A stretch of DNA of 12,358 nucleotides, taken from assembly GCA_023228025.1 (NCBI GenBank), contig JALOCD010000119.1, positions 1 through 12,358 on the forward strand, written 5' to 3'. The notes under the pieces are model-generated. The model made no database searches. It was not told the DNA's origin and was given only the letters and a program-made list of their open reading frames with translations. Below, piece after piece: positions 1 through 6,195 of the stretch. Within the stretch, counting starts at the first letter, position 1, and each line of letters begins with the position of its first letter. This stretch comes from Prolixibacteraceae bacterium (GTDB taxonomy: Bacteria > Bacteroidota > Bacteroidia > Bacteroidales > Prolixibacteraceae). The position numbers and the translations under genes were made by a program.

Positions 1-106
1 TAAGATAATTATTTACATTTTTTCATCTGCCAAGATTACAATATTGTATCAATTCAGTATTTTATAGAAAATAGTGAATATTTCACAGCAATCTGTTAAA
101 AACTAA

Positions 107-1090
107 TTATAAATGATAAGAAATTCCCGATTTTTTTCTGATCAAATCGAGGTTTTCTGCCAGTTGGAGTGAGTTTTGGTGACTCATTACGATACTCTCC
201 AACCGATTTTCCGTCATGCATTTCATCGCTTCAATCGCTTCCAATTTTAATCCGCAGGTAGCTTCATTCCATTCAAAAGTTCGTATATCTTCACCCTGAA
301 GAAGAATTTCCATTGTTTGATGCAAGGCGCTGCTCCTCCTCAACCGAAGGGCCCCTTTTTCACAGAAAATATCTGTGCCCACTCCAACCGATGACATAAA
401 AGAGGCAAAAAGCGAAGCAGTTTTTCCGCCGTCAAACTGCATGGAAACAGAAACCGACTGATCAATTTTTTGGGGTGTCAAATCAGCGAAAGCCTCAACC
501 TTTCGCGGCTGGCCCAAAAACCACAAAGCGTCAAAAAGCGGGTACAGACCAATATCCAACAAAGCACCACCACCCAGCGCCGGATTAAAAAGCCTTCCAT
601 TCATATCATAGGGGGATTTGTTGAACCCAAACCAGCCGTGCAGGTGCTTTATTCCCCCCAGCAAACCGGAATCAAGTATCTTACGGGCTTCACGGTAGGA
701 AGGTTGGTGAGGGGTCATGAAGGCTTCCATTAGAAATACCTTTTCCCGTTGAGCAGTCTCAATCATATCCTTAACCTCCCGGACATTCATTCCAAATGCC
801 TTTTCGCACAAGACTGCCTTTTTGTGTTGCAGACAAAGCTTGGTATGTGCCACATGAAATGGATGTGGTGAGCCGATGTAAATAATATCCAGATCAGGAT
901 CGGCAGCGAGTTCTTCGTAGGAACCATAACATCGTTCAATTTGCCTTGCATCAGCAAATTCCTTTGCCCGGGCCAAGTCCCTCGATCCTACCGCCAATAC
1001 TTTTGCGGACTTAATTTCCTGCAGTTCAGCAACAAATTTTGAAGCGATGTTCCCGGGTGCAAGGATGCCCCAGTTATAGGTTCGGGTCAT
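107..1090 (-). CDS. Gfo/Idh/MocA-family NAD(P)-dependent oxidoreductase
   Basis: A cytosolic 327-residue dehydrogenase with an N-terminal Rossmann domain and a C-terminal alpha/beta substrate domain. The nucleotide-binding loop is GILAPGNIA (residues 8-16), followed by the strand ending GSRD (35-38), which usually contacts the adenosine ribose. CEKAF at 95-99 is the family's EKP-like motif, with Ala in place of Pro. GGGALLDIGLYP (173-184) carries the Asp and the Tyr that replaces the His of many relatives, as in dihydrodiol dehydrogenase and glucose-fructose oxidoreductase-like members. This suggests an NADP-linked sugar or diol dehydrogenase, but the substrate cannot be read from sequence. 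Length is normal and there is no signal peptide. The ATG is the only good N-terminus, because the Rossmann strand begins five residues later. The next gene upstream on the same strand is 371 bp away across a repeat-filled gap, so cotranscription is doubtful. The 106 bp downstream show no clear terminator. Confidence 0.9.
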   Translation of the reverse strand: MTRTYNWGILAPGNIASKFVAELQEIKSAKVLAVGSRDLARAKEFADARQIERCYGSYEELAADPDLDIIYIGSPHPFHVAHTKLCLQHKKAVLCEKAFGMNVREVKDMIETAQREKVFLMEAFMTPHQPSYREARKILDSGLLGGIKHLHGWFGFNKSPYDMNGRLFNPALGGGALLDIGLYPLFDALWFLGQPRKVEAFADLTPQKIDQSVSVSMQFDGGKTASLFASFMSSVGVGTDIFCEKGALRLRRSSALHQTMEILLQGEDIRTFEWNEATCGLKLEAIEAMKCMTENRLESIVMSHQNSLQLAENLDLIRKKSGISYHL

Positions 1091-1118
1091 AACTATTTTT
1101 TATGGAAGTGACTAAGAA

Positions 1119-1370
1119 GCTGTTTAAATTTCTTACACAGAGTATTTATAACTCCATCATTAAACTAAAAATGGCTTTGAAATTCTCGCTTTAGTTAAAA
1201 TACGCTTGAGGAAACAAGAAGTTACACAGAGAGAAAAATCGCTTGCGATTTTCCAACTCTGTGTAACTCCGGGGTTTCTCTCTTGAAATCACCTAATTGC
1301 AGAAATTTCTATAAACCCTATATTTTCGATTAATAGACAATTTTTCTCTGTGTAATATTTTTAAACAGTC
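1119..1370. repeat. nested inverted repeat (MITE-like), ends CTGTTTAAA + TTACACAGAG
   Basis: The outer arms are 1119-1142 and 1346-1370. Each contains CTGTTTAAA and TTACACAGAG in mirror orientation, with a few mismatches between the two words. Inside lies a second hairpin, 1221-1267. Its arms GTTACACAGAG and CTCTGTGTAAC flank a perfect AAAATCGC / GCGATTTT stem. The element fills most of the 371-bp gap between the oxidoreductase and the esterase and contains no plausible coding frame. It looks like a small non-autonomous palindromic element, or part of the dispersed TTACACAGAG word family also seen at 8800-8991 and 10664-10706. No target-site duplication was identified. Confidence 0.65.
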
Positions 1371-1420
1371 TCCAAAGTTAATAAAGTTAGGGACTCCAAA
1401 CAAAAATGACCAGAGAACAC

Positions 1421-1465
1421 AGTCACTCTAGTCACTTTAGTCACGCTAGTCACTTTAGTCACTAC
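1421..1465. repeat. 9-bp tandem array AGTCACNNT, five units, overlapping a stop codon
   Basis: Five consecutive 9-bp units all begin AGTCAC. Units 2 and 4 are identical (AGTCACTTT) and units 1, 3 and 5 differ in the last three bases. The array runs into the 3' end of the esterase gene, so its last unit contains that gene's stop codon (1462-1464, TAG on the minus strand). No inverted partner array is seen nearby. Confidence 0.85.
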
Positions 1466-2382
1466 TTTAAGGAGGACTGCTCAAATGGTTTCGGCTTGAA
1501 GAAATTCAACAGGAATGTTTTAACAGATTCTGTCGGGGTTGGTGTCTGTGCCTGACTTTTAAGAATGAACTTCTCTGCAATGCTGGACTTTTGAACCTCT
1601 TTGATAAGCTCTTCCCTTTTCTGTGAAATAACAGAATCGGTTTTTGGCGACCAGAAATTCAGACTAACCAATTTTTCATAGACACTCTTATGTTGTGCCA
1701 GCAGCCATTCATAAACATTTTGTTCAGAGTAAACATGGTGGATGTCGTGCCCCTCGCCTTTCAATACAGAAAACTTGGGCCTTGAACCCATTTCTTGCAT
1801 GGCTTCTACCATCTCTTCCGACCTGTTCAACCTGACCCTTCTGTCCTTTTCACCATGGAAAACCCAGGTAGGCAAATCTTTGATGGACTCTGCCATGTCA
1901 GGCCTGCCGCCACCGCACAAAGGCATGATGGCCGCAAAATATTGTGGATATCTGGAGGCGAGGTTCCATGTTCCAAATCCGCCTAAACTCATTCCTGTTA
2001 AGTAAACGCGGGAAGGATCAACATGGTATTTCGCCAAAATTTCAGTGTAAAATGATTCAAACCAGTCGCCATATACCCAGTTCCGGTTTGATGGGCATTG
2101 CGGAGAAATCACGATGGCATTTACCTGCATGCCGCGATCCAGATAGAAGGGGGGACCATATTTTTTCAATCGTTCGAGGTTGCTACCCTTACAAGAACTA
2201 CCGTGAAGGTAAATAATTAATGGCCACTCTTTTCCAATAGATTCTTTGTACCCATTTGGCAGATAAGCCAAATAGGGATATGTCTTTGATTTTTCCTTGA
2301 CCTGTTGTGGGTTTGCTCCATAAGTGTTCCCTTCAAGAAGAAGCAAACACCCCAGAATCAAAGTCAACAATTTACCAACCAT
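1462..2382 (-). CDS. secreted alpha/beta-hydrolase, COG4099-like predicted peptidase/esterase
   Basis: A 306-residue exported hydrolase. Residues 1-23 form a signal peptide (Lys4, then a leucine-rich core, likely cut near TYGA). C12 sits in a poor lipobox with too short a hydrophobic run before it, so signal peptidase I processing is preferred. The hydrolase core spans about 35-230. It has the strand PLIIYLHG (54-61) with the oxyanion-hole HG, nucleophile elbow GMSLGG with Ser132, then GEKD with Asp180 and GHD with His212, giving a complete Ser-Asp-His triad. SPQCPSNRNW (93-102) and FAAIMPLCGGG (149-159) are typical of the COG4099 / PHB-depolymerase-like esterases often linked to polysaccharide or ester breakdown. 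The substrate is unknown. Residues 231-306 form a polar C-terminal extension that I do not recognise. A -7 promoter motif lies 29 bp upstream of the ATG. Confidence 0.88.
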   Translation of the reverse strand: MVGKLLTLILGCLLLLEGNTYGANPQQVKEKSKTYPYLAYLPNGYKESIGKEWPLIIYLHGSSCKGSNLERLKKYGPPFYLDRGMQVNAIVISPQCPSNRNWVYGDWFESFYTEILAKYHVDPSRVYLTGMSLGGFGTWNLASRYPQYFAAIMPLCGGGRPDMAESIKDLPTWVFHGEKDRRVRLNRSEEMVEAMQEMGSRPKFSVLKGEGHDIHHVYSEQNVYEWLLAQHKSVYEKLVSLNFWSPKTDSVISQKREELIKEVQKSSIAEKFILKSQAQTPTPTESVKTFLLNFFKPKPFEQSSLK

Positions 2383-2410
2383 GCTTTCTATTTTAATTAC
2401 AAAATCAAAA

Positions 2411-2418
2411 CAAAAGTA
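2411..2418 (-). promoter_or_regulatory. candidate Bacteroidota -7 box (TAnnTTTG) for the esterase
   Basis: On the minus strand this reads TACTTTTG, matching the phylum's -7 consensus, and lies 29-36 bp before the esterase ATG. No TTTG at a proper -33 distance is seen, so the call rests on one motif and its position. Confidence 0.4.
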
Positions 2419-2455
2419 ATTATTCTGCTCAAAATATCAGGAAGAAAATATCTTT

Positions 2456-2472
2456 TAACGTTCTGTAACGTT
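2456..2472. promoter_or_regulatory. direct repeat TAACGTT x2, one helical turn apart
   Basis: TAACGTT occurs at 2456-2462 and 2466-2472, 10 bp start to start, and each copy contains the palindrome AACGTT. It sits about 40 bp upstream of the esterase -7 box, where an activator or repressor could bind the same face of the helix. No regulator is identified and chance is possible in AT-rich DNA. Confidence 0.25.
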
Positions 2473-2551
2473 TTCATTTTGAACTTTATTCAGAAAATGA
2501 AACAAGACTACAAAACATAAACGTCTAGCAATTATAGTTTTATATAAAACA

Positions 2552-2573
2552 GACTAGGAAACTGTTTAAAATT
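2552..2573 (+). repeat. solo copy of the GACTA-GAA-CTGTTTAAA end sequence
   Basis: This stretch matches the left end of the nested inverted repeat at 1110-1131 at about 19 of 22 bases (shared GACTA, GAA and CTGTTTAAA). It has no inverted partner nearby and may be a decayed or one-ended copy of the same element. Confidence 0.5.
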
Positions 2574-2610
2574 TTAATTTTTTTTTTGAGTTGAAATTGT
2601 CTACAAAAAT

Positions 2611-2694
2611 CTTTGTGAAGCCTTAGTGCCTTTGAGCCTTGGTGGCTATTTTTTTCTTGCCACAAAGACACCAAGTCACTAAGGTTTCACAAAG
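2611..2694. repeat. long imperfect hairpin of 8-bp CTTNGTGN words downstream of pyrF
   Basis: The arms 2611-2646 and 2659-2694 pair at about 30 of 36 positions around a T-rich 12-nt loop. Each arm is built of near-tandem 8-bp words of the type CTTNGTGN, for example CTTAGTGA and CTTTGTGG. It lies 40 bp past the pyrF stop on the minus strand, so it could end transcription of the purM-prfA-pyrF unit. It lacks a clean U-tract of the classical intrinsic type. A related hairpin is at 12063-12116. The 351-bp gap 2383-2733 holds this hairpin, the solo repeat and the esterase promoter, but no gene. Confidence 0.75.
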
Positions 2695-2733
2695 TAAAAT
2701 CCACAATAGTTTGGAAAAACAATTTTATACATT

Positions 2734-3564
2734 CTAAATTAATCCTCTCTCTGCCAGAAGTATTTTCATCTCATTTTGTACCTCCAAAGCTGCTTCACCA
2801 GCCTTTTCCGCAAAGTCTGTACCTCCCGAAGCATACAAAATAGCACGGGAAGAGTTCACAAGAAGTCCGCACTGGTCGTTCATTCCATATTTGGCGACTT
2901 CACTCAAACTTCCGCCCTGGGCCCCAACTCCCGGAACCAGCAAAAAGTGATCAGGAACGATCTTTCTGATTCCTTCGAGTTCTATCGCTTTGGTGGCGCC
3001 AACCACATACATCATCTGGTCGGAATCAGCCCATTTTTGTGATTTACGCAAGACCGTCTCAAAGAGTTTTTCCCCATTTGGATTTACCTCAAACTGAAAA
3101 TCAAAGGCGCCCTTGTTGGAGGTAAGGGCCAGCAGGATTACCCATTTGTCTGGATATCCCAAAAATGGCATTACCGAATCCTCACCCATATAAGGCGCTA
3201 TGGTCACTGCATCGAAATTGAATGTTTCAAAAAAGGTTCGGGCATACATGGAAGATGTATTTCCGATGTCCCCACGTTTCGCGTCCGCGATGATGAAGAT
3301 TTCAGGATACTTCTCGCGAATATAATGCACGGTTTTACCCAGGCTGTTCCAACCATCCAGGCCATTGGATTCGTAAAATGCAAGATTTGGTTTGTATGCC
3401 ACAGAATAGGCTGCCGTCGCATCAATGATCTTCTGGTTAAAATAGAAGATCGGATCAGAAGTATCGAGTAAAAACTGCGGTATCTTCTGAATATCGGAAT
3501 CCAATCCAACGCACAAAAACGACCGTTTCTTTTTGATCTGTTCGAAAAGCGCTAACCTGTTCAT
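2734..3564 (-). CDS. pyrF: orotidine 5'-phosphate decarboxylase (type 2)
   Basis: Catalyses OMP to UMP, the last step of de novo pyrimidine synthesis, in the cytosol. The 276-residue length fits the longer type 2 subfamily rather than the roughly 230-residue E. coli type. The active-site signature ADAKRGDIGNTS (93-104) gives the catalytic Asp94-Lys96-Asp99 set. GLDSD (20-24) and YKPN (57-60) bind the substrate. LVPGVGAQGG (209-218) and NSSRAI (237-242) form the phosphate-binding end of the TIM barrel, with Arg240 the likely phosphate ligand. It is the last gene of the purM-prfA-pyrF run on the minus strand, 108 bp after prfA. That gap is almost entirely a heptamer inverted array and shows no -7 box, so readthrough from upstream is likely. 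Start ATG at 3562-3564; the protein begins at the expected first helix. Confidence 0.96.
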   Translation of the reverse strand: MNRLALFEQIKKKRSFLCVGLDSDIQKIPQFLLDTSDPIFYFNQKIIDATAAYSVAYKPNLAFYESNGLDGWNSLGKTVHYIREKYPEIFIIADAKRGDIGNTSSMYARTFFETFNFDAVTIAPYMGEDSVMPFLGYPDKWVILLALTSNKGAFDFQFEVNPNGEKLFETVLRKSQKWADSDQMMYVVGATKAIELEGIRKIVPDHFLLVPGVGAQGGSLSEVAKYGMNDQCGLLVNSSRAILYASGGTDFAEKAGEAALEVQNEMKILLAERGLI

Positions 3565-3670
3565 AAATTAAAAATTACAAATTAGAAATTACAAATTAAG
3601 TGACTGTAAATAAAGGCATTAAATGATTAATGACCGTAATTTTTAATCTTTAATTTGTAATTTGTAATTA
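3565..3670. repeat. inverted pair of 7-bp arrays (AAATTAN) filling the prfA-pyrF gap
   Basis: Positions 3565-3599 are five exact-period heptamers, AAATTA plus A, C, G, C and A in the last place. Positions 3636-3670 are five heptamers of the reverse complement type (NTAATTT; two of the five depart from it by one base). A 36-bp centre separates them. The array starts directly before the pyrF ATG and ends 2 bp before the prfA stop triplet, so it occupies the whole intergenic space. The same word family recurs at 4766-4800 on the other side of prfA. Confidence 0.9.
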
Positions 3671-3672
3671 AT

Positions 3673-4758
3673 TTATAGTTCTGTTTCTTTTAATCTTTCT
3701 ACATTCTCTTCATACCGCAACTTCTCGATGATTTCACCGATGTCGCCATCCATAACAGCTGGTAAATTGTATAGTGTCAGTCCGATACGATGGTCGGTCA
3801 CCCTTCCCTGCGGATAGTTGTACGTTCTGATTTTTGCCGAACGGTCGCCGGTCGAAACCATGGTTTTGCGCTTGGAGGCGATCTCATCCAGATATTTCTG
3901 GTGTTCCATGTTGTAGATCCGGGTACGAAGCTCCGACATGGCCTTGGCCAGGTTTTTGATCTGTGATTTCTCATCCTGGCAGGTTACAACAATCCCGGTA
4001 GGAATGTGCGTCAACCGGATGGCAGAGTATGTTGTATTGACGCTTTGGCCGCCCGGTCCGGAAGAACAGTAAGTATCTTTGCGGATATCGGTTTCCCTCA
4101 GATCAATATCAAACTCTTCAGCTTCAGGCAATACAGCAACAGTGGAGGCTGATGTATGGATACGACCCTGGGTTTCGGTCTGGGGTACCCGTTGGACGCG
4201 GTGTACTCCTGATTCGTATTTCAATATTCCATAGACATCCTTTCCTGTCACTTTGGCAACCAGCTCTTTGTAACCGCCCGAAGTTCCTTCAGAAGTATTG
4301 GTCACTTCCAGTTTCCATCCCATCCTATCACAAAATTTGGAATACATCCTGAATAGGTCGCCGGCAAAGATGGCTGCTTCATCGCCACCCGTTCCGCCAC
4401 GAATTTCCAGAATGGCGTTTTTGCTATCCTCAGGATCGGCCGGTACCAGCAATAGTTTGATCTCATCCTCGAAAGCAGTCACCTTTTGAGAGCCCTCTTC
4501 CATCTCTTCGCGGGCCATTTCGCGCAAGTCCTCGTCGGTCTCATTTTCGAGAATCTCCCTGGCATCCGCAATATTCTGCAGATAATTTCTGTATCGTGTA
4601 AAGGATTGCACCAAAGCATCCAGTTGTTTGTACTCCTGGTTGAGTTTGACGTATCGCTTCATATCCTTCATGATTTCCGGATCCGATATCTGCTGGCTTA
4701 CTTCATCAAAACGTATTTTGATGCCTTCGTATTTTTCGAGAAGTGAATTATCTGACAT
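3673..4758 (-). CDS. prfA: peptide chain release factor 1
   Basis: RF1 recognises UAA and UAG in the ribosomal A site and triggers peptidyl-tRNA hydrolysis. The 361 residues are full length. The N-terminal helical domain 1 spans about 1-105. GGTGGDEA (121-128) opens the central domain. The tripeptide anticodon is PQT (192-194) inside VPQTETQGRIH, the RF1 type, whereas RF2 has SPF. The catalytic GGQ loop is SSGPGGQSVN (232-241) with Gln238, the usual PrmC methylation site. It lies between purM and pyrF on the same strand, 68 bp after purM and 108 bp before pyrF, with no -7 motif in either gap. This supports one transcript. Release factor 3 is encoded in the same window at 9077-10651. Confidence 0.97.
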   Translation of the reverse strand: MSDNSLLEKYEGIKIRFDEVSQQISDPEIMKDMKRYVKLNQEYKQLDALVQSFTRYRNYLQNIADAREILENETDEDLREMAREEMEEGSQKVTAFEDEIKLLLVPADPEDSKNAILEIRGGTGGDEAAIFAGDLFRMYSKFCDRMGWKLEVTNTSEGTSGGYKELVAKVTGKDVYGILKYESGVHRVQRVPQTETQGRIHTSASTVAVLPEAEEFDIDLRETDIRKDTYCSSGPGGQSVNTTYSAIRLTHIPTGIVVTCQDEKSQIKNLAKAMSELRTRIYNMEHQKYLDEIASKRKTMVSTGDRSAKIRTYNYPQGRVTDHRIGLTLYNLPAVMDGDIGEIIEKLRYEENVERLKETEL

Positions 4759-4765
4759 TGATTCA

Positions 4766-4800
4766 ATTACAAATTAAAGATTACAAATTAAAGATTACGG
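4766..4800. repeat. 7-bp array (ATTAMAR), five units, purM-prfA gap
   Basis: Four heptamers alternate exactly, ATTACAA then ATTAAAG, twice (4766-4793). A fifth, ATTACGG, follows. The array occupies about half of the 68-bp gap between the purM stop and the prfA start and shares the ATTACAAATTA core with 3565-3670. There is no inverted partner here. Confidence 0.85.
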
Positions 4801-4826
4801 GATTTGGCACAAGCAAGAGGATGAAG

Positions 4827-5996
4827 CTAATATTCGAAGGTTCCGAATGGACTTTCGATGGTCACTTTTTTACCTGTAAATGGTTCTACACGGCCAATGA
4901 TTTGAGCGTCAATGCCGAAAGATTTTGAGATAGAGATGATCTCCCCTGCGGCCTCTGCGTCAGCATAGATTTCAAAGCGGTGCCCCATATTAAAAACCTT
5001 GTACATCTCGTGCCAGTCGGTGCCACTTTGTTGCTGAATGACCCTGAAAAGTTCGGGAATATCGAAAAGCCTATCTTTGATCACATGCACATCTTCCACA
5101 AAATGAAGCACTTTGGTTTGGGCACCGCCGGAACAATGTACCATTCCAAAAATATTTTTTCGGCAGCTATCCAAAACCCTTTTAATAACCGGGGCATAGG
5201 TGCGGGTTGGGGAGAGCACCATTTTCCCGGCATCCACGCCAATGGAATCAATCATATCGGTCAGACGCAGTCCACCCGAATAAACAAGCTCTTCAGTCAC
5301 AGAAGCGTCAAAACTTTCAGGATATTTGGCGGCGAGGTATTTGGAAAAAACGTCGTGCCGGGCTGAGGTAAGGCCATTGCTGCCCATGCCTCCGTTGTAG
5401 GAGGTCTCGTATGTAGCCTGACCGAACGAGGCCAGGCCAATGATCACATTTTCCGGACGAATGGCATCCGCTGAGATGACATCCGATTTTTTCATGCGGC
5501 ATGTAACGGTTGAATCCACGATGATGGTCCTGACCAGATCGCCTACATCGGCTGTTTCGCCTCCGGTGGGATAGATCGAAATGCCCAGGTCCCGCATTTC
5601 ACTGCAAAACTCTTCAGTACCCTGAATGATGGCTGAAAGGACCTCTCCGGGAATCAACTGTTTGTTGCGCCCGATGGTCGAAGAGAGAAGGATATTTTTG
5701 ATGGCGCCAACACAGATTAGATCATCCAGGTTCATCACGATAGCATCCTGGGCAATACCCTTCCATACCGAAAGATCGCCGGTTTCTTTCCAGTACATAT
5801 AGGCCAATGCAGACTTTGTACCGGCTCCGTCTGCATGCATCACATTACAAAAGAGCGGATCGTTGCCCAGAATATCGGGCACGATTTTACAAAATGCCTT
5901 GGGAAACAATCCCTTATCAATATTCTTGATGGCATTGTGCACATCCTCTTTGGATGCAGAAACCCCCCTGCGAATGTATCTTTGATTGGAATCCAT
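4827..5996 (-). CDS. purM: phosphoribosylformylglycinamidine cyclo-ligase (AIR synthase)
   Basis: Closes the imidazole ring of AIR from FGAM with ATP, in de novo purine synthesis. The protein has 389 residues against about 345 in E. coli, the longer and divergent form I associate with Bacteroidota. Motifs align with the PurM/PurL fold. HADGAGTK (54-61) corresponds to the SGTDGVGTK loop. MNLDDLICVGA (88-98) matches the MCVNDL segment. GGETADVG (145-152) matches GGETAEM. MVHCSGGAQTK (285-295) stands where AHITGGG normally lies, so the C-terminal glycine loop is rewritten. It heads the purM-prfA-pyrF run. A TATTTTTG -7 box lies only 9-16 bp upstream of the ATG, implying a very short leader. Function is inferred by family; the divergence leaves some room for a PurM-like paralogue. 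Confidence 0.9.
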   Translation of the reverse strand: MDSNQRYIRRGVSASKEDVHNAIKNIDKGLFPKAFCKIVPDILGNDPLFCNVMHADGAGTKSALAYMYWKETGDLSVWKGIAQDAIVMNLDDLICVGAIKNILLSSTIGRNKQLIPGEVLSAIIQGTEEFCSEMRDLGISIYPTGGETADVGDLVRTIIVDSTVTCRMKKSDVISADAIRPENVIIGLASFGQATYETSYNGGMGSNGLTSARHDVFSKYLAAKYPESFDASVTEELVYSGGLRLTDMIDSIGVDAGKMVLSPTRTYAPVIKRVLDSCRKNIFGMVHCSGGAQTKVLHFVEDVHVIKDRLFDIPELFRVIQQQSGTDWHEMYKVFNMGHRFEIYADAEAAGEIISISKSFGIDAQIIGRVEPFTGKKVTIESPFGTFEY

Positions 5997-6004
5997 AACT
6001 GGCG

Positions 6005-6012
6005 CAAAAATA
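6005..6012 (-). promoter_or_regulatory. candidate -7 box (TATTTTTG) for the purM operon
   Basis: On the minus strand the motif TATTTTTG ends 9 bp before the purM ATG. A TTTG lies 15 bp further upstream (6028-6031 on the opposite strand), shorter than the usual -33 spacing. If used, the transcript would be nearly leaderless. Confidence 0.45.
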
Positions 6013-6028
6013 GCAACTTTTTCCCAAC

Positions 6029-6195
6029 AAAGTGGAAAGTGGAGAGTGGAAAGTTGAGAGTTGAAAATGGAAAATGGAGTGTAGAGAGCTGAGAATAGAA
6101 TTATATGGATTATAAATACATGAAATACAGATAATTAAAAAAATCTCAACTTTCCACTCCCAACTCTCAACTCTCCACTCTCAACTTTCAACTTT
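6029..6195. repeat. inverted pair of 7-bp arrays (ARAGTKG), overlapping a stop codon
   Basis: Positions 6029-6077 hold seven heptamers of the form ARAGTKG or AAAATGG, and three more degenerate ones extend to 6098. Positions 6147-6195 hold seven heptamers of the reverse complement word (CMACTYT, one ending CC). A 48-bp AT-rich centre separates them. The right array overlaps the first two bases of the stop triplet of the PorE-like gene (6194-6196). The left one starts inside the upstream part of the purM promoter. The period is strict but individual units vary at positions 2 and 6. Confidence 0.9.

Noticed and set aside
2611..2694. Simple rho-independent terminator for pyrF
   Set aside because: The stem is much longer than usual, is imperfect, is built from repeated 8-bp words and lacks a clear U-tract, so it is called a repeat that may also terminate.
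4980..5366. 128-codon plus-strand frame inside purM
   Set aside because: It is antisense to conserved PurM sequence and has no promoter or family features.
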